DNA from: an uncultured Flavobacteriaceae bacterium
GTDB taxonomy: Bacteria; Bacteroidota; Bacteroidia; Flavobacteriales; Flavobacteriaceae
Length of the DNA: 64,000 nucleotides
Reading direction: 5' to 3'
Assembly (NCBI GenBank): GCA_947494565.1
Contig: CANLVG010000013.1
Coordinates: forward strand, 62,001 to 126,000
Numbering within the stretch: the first letter of the stretch is position 1; each line of letters starts with the position of its first letter. The notes under the pieces were generated by a model, which did not search any database, had not been told where the DNA came from, and saw only the letters and a list, made by a program, of their open reading frames with translations. A program made the position numbers and the translations under genes. This document shows positions 25,422 to 34,310 of the stretch, piece after piece.

Positions 25422-26795
25422 ATGAAAAAATGGTTCAGACGCATCCTATTCACGCTCCTAGGCACCGTATTGTTGCTGGGCATATTGTTTTATGCTTTTT
25501 ACAAACGTTTTGTAATCGAGGCCCCTTCGATAGCATACACGCAGGTCAGTACACTAAAAGAGGAACAATTACAAGATCTAGACTATTTGTCTCGCTACAT
25601 TACCGTTGACAAAAGTTTCGATACCGATCGCAAGCGGCACGCTTTTTTAGAAGGTATTGATCACCTCAAAAAACAAGTGCCCTTTACAACCGCCGCTTTT
25701 GAAATGCAGGTGGCCGCACTCATGTCCATTTCGAACAATACCCATACCAACGTTCACCCCAGTAGACGTGCCAGACGCCTAAATGCGATTCCCTTACGCT
25801 TCTATTGGTTTGAAGAAGGACTCTATGTGGTGATGGCCCAAAAAGAACACAAACACTTACTCGGTAAAAGAATCAAGAAAATAAATGGGTTTGAGGTGGT
25901 TGAACTCGTGCTGCAACTCGAAAAATGGTTTGGAGGCTCTGCAGAACGATTGAAGTTTTTCAGTCCGCTTTTTTTGATGTCACCGGAATTGATGGACGCG
26001 GTACATCTTGGCACCGATTCCACTAGGCTGAACCTAGAGTTCTACGACGCTAATACCATACTCATAGCGGCTTCGGAAACCGCCAAAGATAAACCCGGTT
26101 ATTGGCCCCAACTCTGGTTGAATCCGTCCGCAGCAACTAGCGAAGCAGGGTGGTTTTCTCTAGCGGCCCATAAAGCCACTGCCTTGCCATTTCAGCACTT
26201 ACACCAAAATGTATGGCACCACTTTACGGATAGGGGTGTTTATGTTCAGGTCAATGAAAATGTGGATACCGAGACCGTAAAAGTCTCCGACTACCTCAAT
26301 GCGGTTGCCGAAGAGGCAAAGGAAAAGAAGCTAGCCTACGCTGTTTTGGATTTGCGATTCAATTCAGGGGGCGATTATCATATGGTCAGGCCCTTTATAG
26401 CCCAAATGGAATCGCATTTAGAAGGCAAGGGCAACTTCTATGTGATTCTAGGTAACGGTACCTTTTCCGCAGGGATCATTACTGCGGCGCTGGCAAAACA
26501 TACCTTTGGGTCAAAAACCAAGTTCGTCGGTGAAGCCGTTGGGGATGCGTTACAGTTTTGGGCCGATGGGGGCAGCCCTTTCATTTTGCCGAATTCAAAA
26601 ATACAACTGCGTATCTGGACCGCATACCATGATTGGAAAAATGGATGTACGGACTGGCGCAAGTGCTTTTGGATAACCCTCTTCGATGGAGTTGCCGTAA
26701 ACCATCTGGATTTAGATCAAAAAATACCGTTGCGCTTTCAAGATTTCATTTCCGGGAAGGATACGGCTTTGGACTATATCATCGCATCGGAATAG
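25422..26795 (+). CDS. S41-like peptidase, membrane-anchored
   Basis: An N-terminal transmembrane helix (IDs 8-28) anchors a periplasmic protein of about 430 residues. The C-terminal half matches the S41 (tail-specific protease) fold: strand VLDLRFNSGGD, then the loop NGTFSAGIITAAL whose Ser is the likely nucleophile, then VGEAVGDALQFWADGG. The central part contains a PDZ-like stretch (LLGKRIKKINGFEVVELVLQLE). It is preceded by a gap and followed by a convergent TonB receptor. Whether it is an active protease is uncertain; the catalytic Lys is not obvious to me. Confidence 0.7.
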   Translation: MKKWFRRILFTLLGTVLLLGILFYAFYKRFVIEAPSIAYTQVSTLKEEQLQDLDYLSRYITVDKSFDTDRKRHAFLEGIDHLKKQVPFTTAAFEMQVAALMSISNNTHTNVHPSRRARRLNAIPLRFYWFEEGLYVVMAQKEHKHLLGKRIKKINGFEVVELVLQLEKWFGGSAERLKFFSPLFLMSPELMDAVHLGTDSTRLNLEFYDANTILIAASETAKDKPGYWPQLWLNPSAATSEAGWFSLAAHKATALPFQHLHQNVWHHFTDRGVYVQVNENVDTETVKVSDYLNAVAEEAKEKKLAYAVLDLRFNSGGDYHMVRPFIAQMESHLEGKGNFYVILGNGTFSAGIITAALAKHTFGSKTKFVGEAVGDALQFWADGGSPFILPNSKIQLRIWTAYHDWKNGCTDWRKCFWITLFDGVAVNHLDLDQKIPLRFQDFISGKDTALDYIIASE

Positions 26796-26843
26796 CAAGG
26801 TTCCGAAATCCGGATTCATGGGTGGTATCCCATCCGAAACAAC

Positions 26844-26890
26844 TAAAAAAGTAGCTCCTTATCCGTGATACAATAGCACAAACAAGGAGC
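26844..26890 (-). terminator. Possible terminator of the second TonB receptor
   Basis: GCTCCTT at 26854-26860 pairs with AAGGAGC at 26884-26890; on the minus strand the hairpin is followed by a TTTTTT run (26844-26849). The loop is long (23 bases), so efficiency is doubtful. Position is right for ending the receptor transcript. Confidence 0.4.
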
Positions 26891-26931
26891 ACCTTCAAAC
26901 AGCTAACGCAACTCTTCAGCAAAACAGTAAG

Positions 26932-29286
26932 TCATAAAAGCTTATCCGCTTTCTCGTTCTTATCTCTCTTTTTACGCTTTGCACTTTTGTTTTTTCCACT
27001 ACCAAAACGATAGGCCAAGCCCAAATACACCGCGCGTGAATCCGTTTTAAACTGACCTTCCTGAATGATGGTTCTAAACGTTTCAAAAGCAAAACGCTGT
27101 GTTCTGAAGATATCATTGAAGTTTACACTTATCGTTCCTTTGCCTTTTGCAAAATTGTAACGTGTACCTACGTTCATAAAGAAGTTGTCCTTTAGGTCAT
27201 ATTGTAAAACACTTTGCTTACCGCTATAAAATGTAAAAAGTTGAAATGTGAGATCCTTTGTAGCTTTAAAGCTGTTGTTCAATTTGACGTTCATCAAGGT
27301 ATTGTTTACCTCTACACGTTCTCCTTCGATAAACCCTTTTTGGGTTCTGGAATACACATCGAAGCTTCCATTGAGGCTCCACCAATTGGTGGGCCGATAA
27401 CTAGTGGACAACTCAAGGCCATAGGCATCATTACTGTCAAAATTATCGTAATCAACGATCAAGACCGTAGGATTATCATCATCAAAAAAGCCCCTCCTAT
27501 TGATTTCGTCATTGATTCTTCGATAAAAGCCGCCTATCGTAACATTCCCTTTCCCTAAGCTTTTACTATAATTCAACTCCACCGAATTGGTAAATTGAGG
27601 CACTAGACTTGGATTACCGCTAAGAATAAGCTGCGGAGTGCTCAATTGGCGTATCGGGTTGATCTGATTCAAGGAAGGTCGATCAATTCTTCGACTAAAA
27701 CTTAATTGGTAGGAGTTCTTACGCTCTTCACCCGGACTGTATTTTAAAAACCCTGATGGATAGATATTAAAAAGCTTGTCGGTGAAATTAAATGGAGCTT
27801 CAGAGACTTCATTAAACTGGGTGTCCACATTGTAATCTTCCAATCGTATACCAAGATTGTATTGCCATTTACCCAAACTCTGGCTGAAAGTCGTATAAAA
27901 CGAATGGATATCACGGTCGTATCTAAAATCTGAATTCCTGAAATCCGTACGGTCCGTAACATAGGTATTTTGGGTACGTCGCAAACGGGTTTCCAAACCA
28001 ATCTCTAAAGTTGTGTTTTCAGAAAGTGGATTTACATAATCAAGATTTATGGTCGTATTGGTACGGGTATCATCAATAAACTCATCATAGTTCATCAAAG
28101 GGGTGTTTCCTCCAAAATCAAAATCGTTATTGGTGTCACTCTTTAAAGTGTTATAATCGGCCTCGAGTTCAATGAAATGCCCCTCTCCGGAAAAGAGATG
28201 TTTAAAATCCACATTATAGGAGGCATTGGTGTTATCTCTATTGGTCAGGTCAAACTGATCGAAATCGGCACTTGGCATATCCAAAAACGTAATGTTTCTT
28301 TCGGCATCCAAAACCGCGTCAAAAAAATTCTGGTTGGTGTAGATAGAAAACGTATTCCGCTCATCAATATAATAGTCTACACCAAATTTGAACAGATGCG
28401 ATGTGCGGTCACCGATACTTAAAATATCTTGGCCTGTGCGTTCGACGGTCCTGTTTATGAAACCGTTCGTTACGCCCTCACCCAATCGGTTGCCATAACT
28501 ACCATAAAAATTAGCTTTTCCATTTCGATAGTTCAAACTCAGGGAGCTATTATACCGTGCCCGCTCGCCATAGGTAAAACCCGCATTTATCGAACCGTTG
28601 AACCCTAAATTCGTATTCTTTTTTAAAGTGATATTAATAATCCCGCTCATCCCTTCCGGATTGTACTTTGCCGAAGGATTGGTGATCAACTCAATCGTCT
28701 TTATCGACGTCGACGGAATTTGCTGTAAGAGCTCACGAGAACTAATATTGGTGGGTTTACCGTCTACAAGAACACGTACATTTTCATTGCCGCGCAATGA
28801 CAGATCACCATCTTGGGTAATACTGACCGAGGGTATATTGCCCATGATATCGCTAGCCGAAGCACCTGCCGTGGTGAGGTCTTTGCCGACATTGATGACC
28901 TTTCTATCGATTTTTTGTTCAATAGTGGAACGTTCTGAAACAACTTCCACCGCGTCAAGGGCGACGGCATCTTCCTCGATAAAAATAGTCCCGATATTTA
29001 GTTTTCGGTCATCCTCCCCTAAGGTAATCGATTTCATCTCCGTTTTGTAACCGATGTAGAGCGCCTCAAAAGTATAGGTACCGAAAGCTACTTTGGTCAC
29101 GTTGAACGCACCCGCTTCATTCGTAATTCCCCCCGTGACGATTTCATCACCCGATTTTAAGACCACATTGGCGTAGGGTATCGGTTCGTTCGTATTCTTG
29201 TCTTTTATCGCTCCGGTAATGCTTCCTTGTCCGTAAAATGAACTAGAGACAAACAAGCCTAAGAGCAGTGTCAATACCTGTCTCAT
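26932..29286 (-). CDS. TonB-dependent receptor, outer-membrane beta-barrel family (module D)
   Basis: The signal peptide ends near SFYGQ, then a carboxypeptidase-regulatory-like domain (residues about 22-110, ITGAIKDKNTNEPIPYANVV). A plug region follows with IELITNPSAKYNPEGMSGII and a barrel of about 560 residues ending in a basic tail. Same family as the receptor at 3823-6210. It starts two bases after the YceI gene ends, so the two are one operon. That operon is divergent from the LytS/LytTR pair at 30120, the same arrangement as module A. Ligand unknown. Confidence 0.88.
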   Translation of the reverse strand: MRQVLTLLLGLFVSSSFYGQGSITGAIKDKNTNEPIPYANVVLKSGDEIVTGGITNEAGAFNVTKVAFGTYTFEALYIGYKTEMKSITLGEDDRKLNIGTIFIEEDAVALDAVEVVSERSTIEQKIDRKVINVGKDLTTAGASASDIMGNIPSVSITQDGDLSLRGNENVRVLVDGKPTNISSRELLQQIPSTSIKTIELITNPSAKYNPEGMSGIINITLKKNTNLGFNGSINAGFTYGERARYNSSLSLNYRNGKANFYGSYGNRLGEGVTNGFINRTVERTGQDILSIGDRTSHLFKFGVDYYIDERNTFSIYTNQNFFDAVLDAERNITFLDMPSADFDQFDLTNRDNTNASYNVDFKHLFSGEGHFIELEADYNTLKSDTNNDFDFGGNTPLMNYDEFIDDTRTNTTINLDYVNPLSENTTLEIGLETRLRRTQNTYVTDRTDFRNSDFRYDRDIHSFYTTFSQSLGKWQYNLGIRLEDYNVDTQFNEVSEAPFNFTDKLFNIYPSGFLKYSPGEERKNSYQLSFSRRIDRPSLNQINPIRQLSTPQLILSGNPSLVPQFTNSVELNYSKSLGKGNVTIGGFYRRINDEINRRGFFDDDNPTVLIVDYDNFDSNDAYGLELSTSYRPTNWWSLNGSFDVYSRTQKGFIEGERVEVNNTLMNVKLNNSFKATKDLTFQLFTFYSGKQSVLQYDLKDNFFMNVGTRYNFAKGKGTISVNFNDIFRTQRFAFETFRTIIQEGQFKTDSRAVYLGLAYRFGSGKNKSAKRKKRDKNEKADKLL

Positions 29287-29288
29287 TC

Positions 29289-29900
29289 TTATTTATCTTG
29301 AATCAAATGAATTTCGGCAATCAGCCCCACTTCACTACCAAGGGCCATCTTCGCCGGTGCATAGTTGGCGCCCACCTTAAAATCATCACGATTGATTTGG
29401 CCTGTAACCGTTATAAATTTATTGGTGGTCTTAAACCTTGGATGGATGAAACTACCCTTGTCCACTCCTTTTAAAACAATGGACTTTGTAATCCCTGTCA
29501 TTGTGAAATCGCCTGTTATCGTATAGGTTCCGTCTCCTGTATTTTCAATTCCGGTACTTTTAAAATGTATCTCCGGATGCACCTCAGCACTAAAGAAATC
29601 GTCACTTCTTAAATGCTTGTCCCGGTCTTTTTGATTGGTATTTACCGATGCTGTTTCTATGGTAATACTGAGTGCGGTTATCCGTTCATTTTCTTCCGTA
29701 AAAGAACCTGTATAGCGATCAAAAACACCTTTAATGGTGCCCACTTTGAAGTAAGGGATATCAAAATTGATGGCAGAGTGACTGGGGTCGATCGTCCATG
29801 TGGATTCTTGTGCGGTAGTCGTGAATGACAACACTACAATTGCTAGAAATGTCCATAGTAGATGGGATTTTGAAGTAATCATTGTTTTTGACTGTTTCAT
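29289..29900 (-). CDS. YceI family protein
   Basis: The signal peptide ends near TTTAQ; the rest is a YceI lipocalin-like domain (WTIDPSHSAINFDIPYFKVG, then a VNTNQKDRDKHLRSDDFF motif). YceI proteins bind polyisoprenoid-like lipids in the periplasm; the role here is unknown. It precedes the TonB receptor by two bases and is first in that operon. It faces the LytS/LytTR pair across a 219-base gap that contains a GTCTAC element. Confidence 0.9.
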   Translation of the reverse strand: MKQSKTMITSKSHLLWTFLAIVVLSFTTTAQESTWTIDPSHSAINFDIPYFKVGTIKGVFDRYTGSFTEENERITALSITIETASVNTNQKDRDKHLRSDDFFSAEVHPEIHFKSTGIENTGDGTYTITGDFTMTGITKSIVLKGVDKGSFIHPRFKTTNKFITVTGQINRDDFKVGANYAPAKMALGSEVGLIAEIHLIQDK

Positions 29901-30069
29901 GGTTTTATTTATTTTGTTCAGGGGCTAAACTAGAAGTAGGAACCACGCCTTTTAGGGAATGTGGTCGTAGAGCCCCTTATCGGTGCCAAATGACCTGTAA
30001 ACAAGGTTGAACCTTTTTGTCTACGGATAGTGGTTTTTTGACATCGTTTACCTGTAGTTGATGGTGTAT

Positions 30070-30102
30070 TTTGAAAAGGGCCCACTAAGAATTGTACCTT
30101 TA
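30070..30102 (+). promoter_or_regulatory. Putative promoter of module D kinase
   Basis: TTTG at 30070-30073 and TACCTTTA at 30095-30102, separated by 21 bp, fit the Bacteroidota promoter pattern and end 17 bases before the ATG. A TTTGTCTAC element lies upstream at 30016-30024, and TTTTTG occurs at 30014-30019 and 30035-30040, exactly 21 bp apart, a weak hint of a LytTR-type direct repeat. Confidence 0.4.
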
Positions 30103-30119
30103 TATCAATTATAGAAGCT

Positions 30120-31181
30120 ATGTTACAACGCATTCAAAACTTTCTGGAAACTTCGAAACTCAAATACCTTGTATTCGGGCTTTTGATTTTTGCGTTCTCC
30201 GCTTCCACTTCAAGTTGGTATTACACCACTACCTATGAATTGGCCGTAACGTTCGTAATCCGGGTAGTACTTCAAATCGCATTGGCCTTTAGTATTGTGG
30301 AGTTTTTAATTCCAAAGCTTTTGACTAGGGGTAAAATAGGGTTGTTCTCGGTGGGCATTACCTTGGTACTACTTTCCTTTTACGCCATTTGCACCTTGAT
30401 ATTCATTCACTTTTTTGAACCCTCGTTTCCGACTACGTATGCGAACTACGTCCGGCGTTTTGACGACCCTTCGTTTTTCGGTCGGTTTTTAAATTTTGGC
30501 GAATTTGTGTCCAAATCCTTATACCTGCTCTATCCCACCTTTTTGATCTTGGTATTCAAATTGTACACGGAAAAACAACAACTACTCAAATTGAATGAAC
30601 AAAAGAAGACCGCCGAACTGGCGGCCTTGAAAAATCAGTTAAATCCACACTTTTTGTTCAATACCCTGAATAATCTATATGCATTGGCACTGAAAAAATC
30701 CAATGATACCCCCAAAGTGATTCGGAAACTGTCGGAAATTTTGGATTATATCCTCTATGGGTGTAATGAGTCTTATGTCTGCTTGGAAAAAGAGATCGAG
30801 TTGATCGAGAACTATTTGTCCTTAGAAAAAATACGCTACGCCGACAGGGTTAAAATAGCGTTCAGTAAGAATGTAACAGGTCAAGAAAGAGTAGCTCCCC
30901 TACTCTTGTTAACTTTTGTTGAGAATGCCTTTAAACATGGGGTTGCTAATGAAATCAATCAGGCCCATATCAATATTACCATTTCAAAGGAGGGAGAAGA
31001 ACTTCTTTTTACAGTCGAAAACAGTAAACCGGCCGTCTCCGATACCTTGGAGAAAAAAGAATCCATAGGGCTTCAAAATATTAAAAAGCAATTGGAATTG
31101 TTGTATCCCAAGGCATACGACCTCATTATAGAAAATGGGAAAAGTACATTTTCGGCCAATCTTAAATTAGCAATGGCATGA
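30120..31181 (+). CDS. LytS-family sensor histidine kinase (module D)
   Basis: About four transmembrane helices (residues 15-32, 42-64, 73-98 and 130-150), linker LNEQKKTAELAALK, then QLNPHFLFNTLNNLY with His177 and N-box ENAFKHG. It closely parallels the kinase at 6412 in length and layout. The stop overlaps the next start as ATGA (31178-31181). Divergent from YceI/TonB receptor, whose expression it probably controls through the coupled LytTR regulator. Confidence 0.92.
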   Translation: MLQRIQNFLETSKLKYLVFGLLIFAFSASTSSWYYTTTYELAVTFVIRVVLQIALAFSIVEFLIPKLLTRGKIGLFSVGITLVLLSFYAICTLIFIHFFEPSFPTTYANYVRRFDDPSFFGRFLNFGEFVSKSLYLLYPTFLILVFKLYTEKQQLLKLNEQKKTAELAALKNQLNPHFLFNTLNNLYALALKKSNDTPKVIRKLSEILDYILYGCNESYVCLEKEIELIENYLSLEKIRYADRVKIAFSKNVTGQERVAPLLLLTFVENAFKHGVANEINQAHINITISKEGEELLFTVENSKPAVSDTLEKKESIGLQNIKKQLELLYPKAYDLIIENGKSTFSANLKLAMA

Positions 31182-31888
31182 GTTACCAATGTATCATTAT
31201 AGATGATGAACCCTTGGCACGTGAGCTGCTTGAGGGGTACCTTCAAAAAATACCTGATTTTGAGCTCGTGGCTTCTTGCCCAAGTGCGATTTCCGCAAGC
31301 ACTATTTTAAGCAAAAACAAAGTTGACCTGATGTTTTTGGATATTGAGATGCCCCTGTTAAAAGGCACGGATTTCTTTAAGAACCTCGTTCATAAACCCG
31401 ATGTTATTTTTACGACCGCCTATCGTGACTACGCCGTTGACGGATTTGAACTCAACGCTTTGGATTATCTGTTGAAGCCTATTTTTTTCGAGCGTTTTTT
31501 TTCGGCAGTGCAGAAGTTTCTCAAACAACAGCATGTCAAGGAAAACAATAGTGGAGCGACTACCCAAACCGATAAAGGCAAGTATCTTTTTGTAAACAAG
31601 GCCAAGAAACAGATCAAAGTCGTTTATGAGCACATCGTATATGTAGAAAGCTTTAAGGATTACATTAAAATTCATCTGGAAGATGAAGACCCCTTACTCG
31701 TCAAAGAACGTATTTCGGCCTTTGAACAACGACTGGATGATCGGTTTATTCGCTTGCATCGGTCTTATATCGTAAACAGCGAAAGAATTACGGCCTATAC
31801 CAAAAACGATGTTGAAATTGGACGAATGGAAATTCCTATTGGAAACAACTACAAAGACAATCTCCTCCCCTTTTTAAAATCGATTTAG
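31178..31888 (+). CDS. LytTR response regulator (module D)
   Basis: Receiver with IDDEP (residues 8-12), phosphoacceptor Asp55 in MFLDIEMP and Lys in DYLLKP, then a LytTR domain (FIRLHRSYIVNSERI). Very similar in sequence to the regulator at 7479 (both have SCPSAISAS or NCASAIEAN, TDFFKNL or TDFLKNL, and ITAY..NDVEIG). It overlaps the kinase stop by four bases. Confidence 0.92.
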   Translation: MSYQCIIIDDEPLARELLEGYLQKIPDFELVASCPSAISASTILSKNKVDLMFLDIEMPLLKGTDFFKNLVHKPDVIFTTAYRDYAVDGFELNALDYLLKPIFFERFFSAVQKFLKQQHVKENNSGATTQTDKGKYLFVNKAKKQIKVVYEHIVYVESFKDYIKIHLEDEDPLLVKERISAFEQRLDDRFIRLHRSYIVNSERITAYTKNDVEIGRMEIPIGNNYKDNLLPFLKSI

Positions 31889-32090
31889 CCTGAAATTTTA
31901 TGGGTTATTTTGTTTGACCAATCGATATCGGATAAGGTCCAGCGGTGCCCGTTTCGTTCTTAAAATCGCTGTTAGCCCCCTAAAACAGGAACGTATACCG
32001 TATGCGTACGCATCCCCTTGTGTTTTCTTTTGTGCGTTTTTGCATCCATTTTACATTAGCGACATGAATGTAAAACTTAAAACAAATCGT

Positions 32091-32783
32091 ATGAAAAAAA
32101 CAAAACTAGCGCTAGTATGTACCGCCCTATTTTTTGGCGGATTAGTAGTGAACGCACAATCAAAAACCTTATCCTTTAAAAAAGGGGAAGTCTTGGATAT
32201 TCTTCTGTTTACGGGGAAACCGGATTTCTCTAAATTATTCCCCAGATATAAGGAGACGGCATTCGCATTTGCCCTTAAAACCGGATACCAACCACAACCC
32301 GTTCTTTCTATTACCGAGACTACCCAAGGAGGCCTGCAACCCGGTTCTTTTGTTTTTGGCAAATGGACCAACTTGGCCAGTAGGAAGAAGTTCTTGAATG
32401 AAATTACGACTGAGGTTCCTGATTTTCATGTACAAAGAAGGGCGATGTGGTCATCATTTTATCTGGCCTACTACGAGATGAAGGAGGATATCTCTTTTGA
32501 TATAAATCCGGAAAAGGTTATCGTTGCGACAGCCTATTGGAAAGATGAGAGTGGTTCTTTTCCGGAGTTTAAGCAAGAATGGCTTAAAAAAGTCAAAAAC
32601 AAAGGAGGAAAAGTGATGTTACAGTTACAGGATGCCATGTCATCGGTAGGTTATATGTACAAGCCGGATTATATGGTCTTGACCGAATGGAATGATAGGG
32701 CCGCTTATGATGCCTTCATCAAAGCGAATCTGAAAATGGGAGAAAAAGGAATCCAGAACGTGAACCAATTTATAATTCAATAA
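32091..32783 (+). CDS. Secreted protein of unknown function
   Basis: The signal peptide (MKKTKLALVCTALFFGGLVV, cleavage near NAQ) starts at ATG 32091. The frame is open further upstream to 31914, but that region is not signal-like. The mature 207 residues have two half-similar segments (the second includes ATAYWKDESG and VLTEWNDRAAYDAFIKAN) reminiscent of dimeric alpha-beta barrel folds. I cannot name a family. It follows the module D regulator by 202 bases on the same strand and ends in a strong terminator. Confidence 0.65.
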   Translation: MKKTKLALVCTALFFGGLVVNAQSKTLSFKKGEVLDILLFTGKPDFSKLFPRYKETAFAFALKTGYQPQPVLSITETTQGGLQPGSFVFGKWTNLASRKKFLNEITTEVPDFHVQRRAMWSSFYLAYYEMKEDISFDINPEKVIVATAYWKDESGSFPEFKQEWLKKVKNKGGKVMLQLQDAMSSVGYMYKPDYMVLTEWNDRAAYDAFIKANLKMGEKGIQNVNQFIIQ

Positions 32784-32789
32784 TAGACA

Positions 32790-32826
32790 AAGCTGGCAAG
32801 CACGAGATGCTTGCCAGCTTGTTTTT
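32790..32826 (+). terminator. Rho-independent terminator
   Basis: AAGCTGGCAAGCA at 32790-32802 pairs perfectly (13 bp) with TGCTTGCCAGCTT at 32808-32820 around a five-base loop, followed by GTTTTT. It ends the transcript of the secreted protein. It also shows that the ATG at 32807 inside the loop is not the start of the next gene. Confidence 0.85.
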
Positions 32827-32830
32827 AACT

Positions 32831-33940
32831 ATGCAGACATTCGTAAATCAGTTGGTCTATTTTTGTTTTTTCCAAAGCCTTTTTTTGTTAGGGGTCTATT
32901 TATTCTCCGCAAAAAACAGAAAGAACATCAACGGCTATATCGCCTTTTTGATATTCGTCCTATTTATAGGCTTAAGTGGTCGTGTGCTCTATGTATCCCA
33001 AATTTTTGGGGACAATTTTAGACTGATCACCATTTCAGAGTTCGCCATTTTACTTTTTGGTGCAACGGTATTTCTGTTCACAAAATCATCCCTTACCGAT
33101 CAGCACTTCACAAGAAAAGATTTACGCCACTATATTCCCGCTGCGGTCTATATTTTGTTTGTGGTATTCTATTTCATAATCCCATCGGATGAGATGATCA
33201 TTGCCCGCATAAAAAGAGGGGAGTTGTATACGGTGGTCACTATTTTAGTCGGTATCGGACTATCCGTTAACCTCTCGTATTGGTTACTGAGTTTGATACA
33301 GTTCCTGCGATTTAAGAACAACCTTAAAAACGAATTGAGTTATATGTTAAAAACACAGTTCTTCCTGAATTTTTTGATTGCAATAGGCGTTTGTCTCCTT
33401 GTTTGGGCCGGGGTGTATTTTACCAGTCTTTTTGGGCCCGAGACCATAGAGCGGGAAGCGCGCCAGTTCATTTGGTTGGGTATTGCGTTCATCATTCTTT
33501 TTATTGCCTACTACGGAATGGTGGCCCCTGATCTATTTCGGATACAAGCGTTGAGCCTTACCCAAAAATACAGTCAATCGAAATTAAGTAGCGCAGATAT
33601 GGATGCCTTAAAGCAGCAGTTGGAAACGATAATGACCGCTAAGAAACCCTATTTGAACAGCACCTTAATGAAGGCCGAATTGGCCACGATGTTGGGCATT
33701 AGTAATCCGGAGCTGGCACGCCTTTTAAACGAGCGAATAGGCATGAATTTCTTTGATTTTGTCAATTACTACAGAATAAAGGAATTTATCGCATTGGCAG
33801 AAACGGACAAGGCGAAAGAGTTTACTTTTTTCGGTTTGGCGCAAGAAGCGGGGTTCAATTCAAAGACCACGTTCAATAAATCGTTTCGAAGTTTGATCGG
33901 CGTATCTCCTTCAGAATACTTTTTAAAAGCCCGTAATTAA
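32831..33940 (+). CDS. Membrane-anchored AraC family regulator (2)
   Basis: About seven hydrophobic segments (residues 1-230), then a linker and an AraC DNA-binding domain (LATMLGISNPELARLLNERIG, then AGFNSKTTFNKSFRSLIGVSP). The ATG at 32831 is chosen because the earlier ATG at 32807 lies in the terminator hairpin. Its gene starts only a few bases after that terminator, so its own promoter must overlap it or transcription must read through. Targets unknown. Confidence 0.85.
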   Translation: MQTFVNQLVYFCFFQSLFLLGVYLFSAKNRKNINGYIAFLIFVLFIGLSGRVLYVSQIFGDNFRLITISEFAILLFGATVFLFTKSSLTDQHFTRKDLRHYIPAAVYILFVVFYFIIPSDEMIIARIKRGELYTVVTILVGIGLSVNLSYWLLSLIQFLRFKNNLKNELSYMLKTQFFLNFLIAIGVCLLVWAGVYFTSLFGPETIEREARQFIWLGIAFIILFIAYYGMVAPDLFRIQALSLTQKYSQSKLSSADMDALKQQLETIMTAKKPYLNSTLMKAELATMLGISNPELARLLNERIGMNFFDFVNYYRIKEFIALAETDKAKEFTFFGLAQEAGFNSKTTFNKSFRSLIGVSPSEYFLKARN

Positions 33941-34310
33941 TGACTTCTTTAAGGTTTAACCCGACGCTTTAAAAGTGGTGTTAGGGCTACCACGGAGAGT
34001 TCATCGATAGTACTATTACTGGCCGGGGAAACTAAAAGTCCATTAACATCGTAAGCTCACAGCGAGACTCACCTTTTGACATAAGTCCATCGATCCATAA
34101 GCACCCTGGCGCCACTAATGCGTAAAAACTATTGAAAACTGGCCCTATCACCAAATGCGATTCGGCATTTCGATTTTTGCCAACTTAAGAATAATAATGT
34201 TACGAACATTTGTAAATGCATTTAAGCCATTTGCAATGATCTATTCCTTCAGACTATTGCGAAAATTGCGTTTATTTATATCTTACTAGTGTCGCCAATT
34301 ATATACTACA
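33941..34310. other. Intergenic gap, no gene seen
   Basis: About 370 bases between two AraC regulators. A single CTTACTAGT at 34282-34290 matches half of the LytTR operator found at 8375 and 11292, but there is no second arm 21 bp away. I see no gene, terminator or repeat. Confidence 0.4.

Noticed and set aside
34281-34290. Lone CTTACTAGT similar to the LytTR operator
   Set aside because: Only one arm present; no second repeat at 21 bp, so it is not called an operator.
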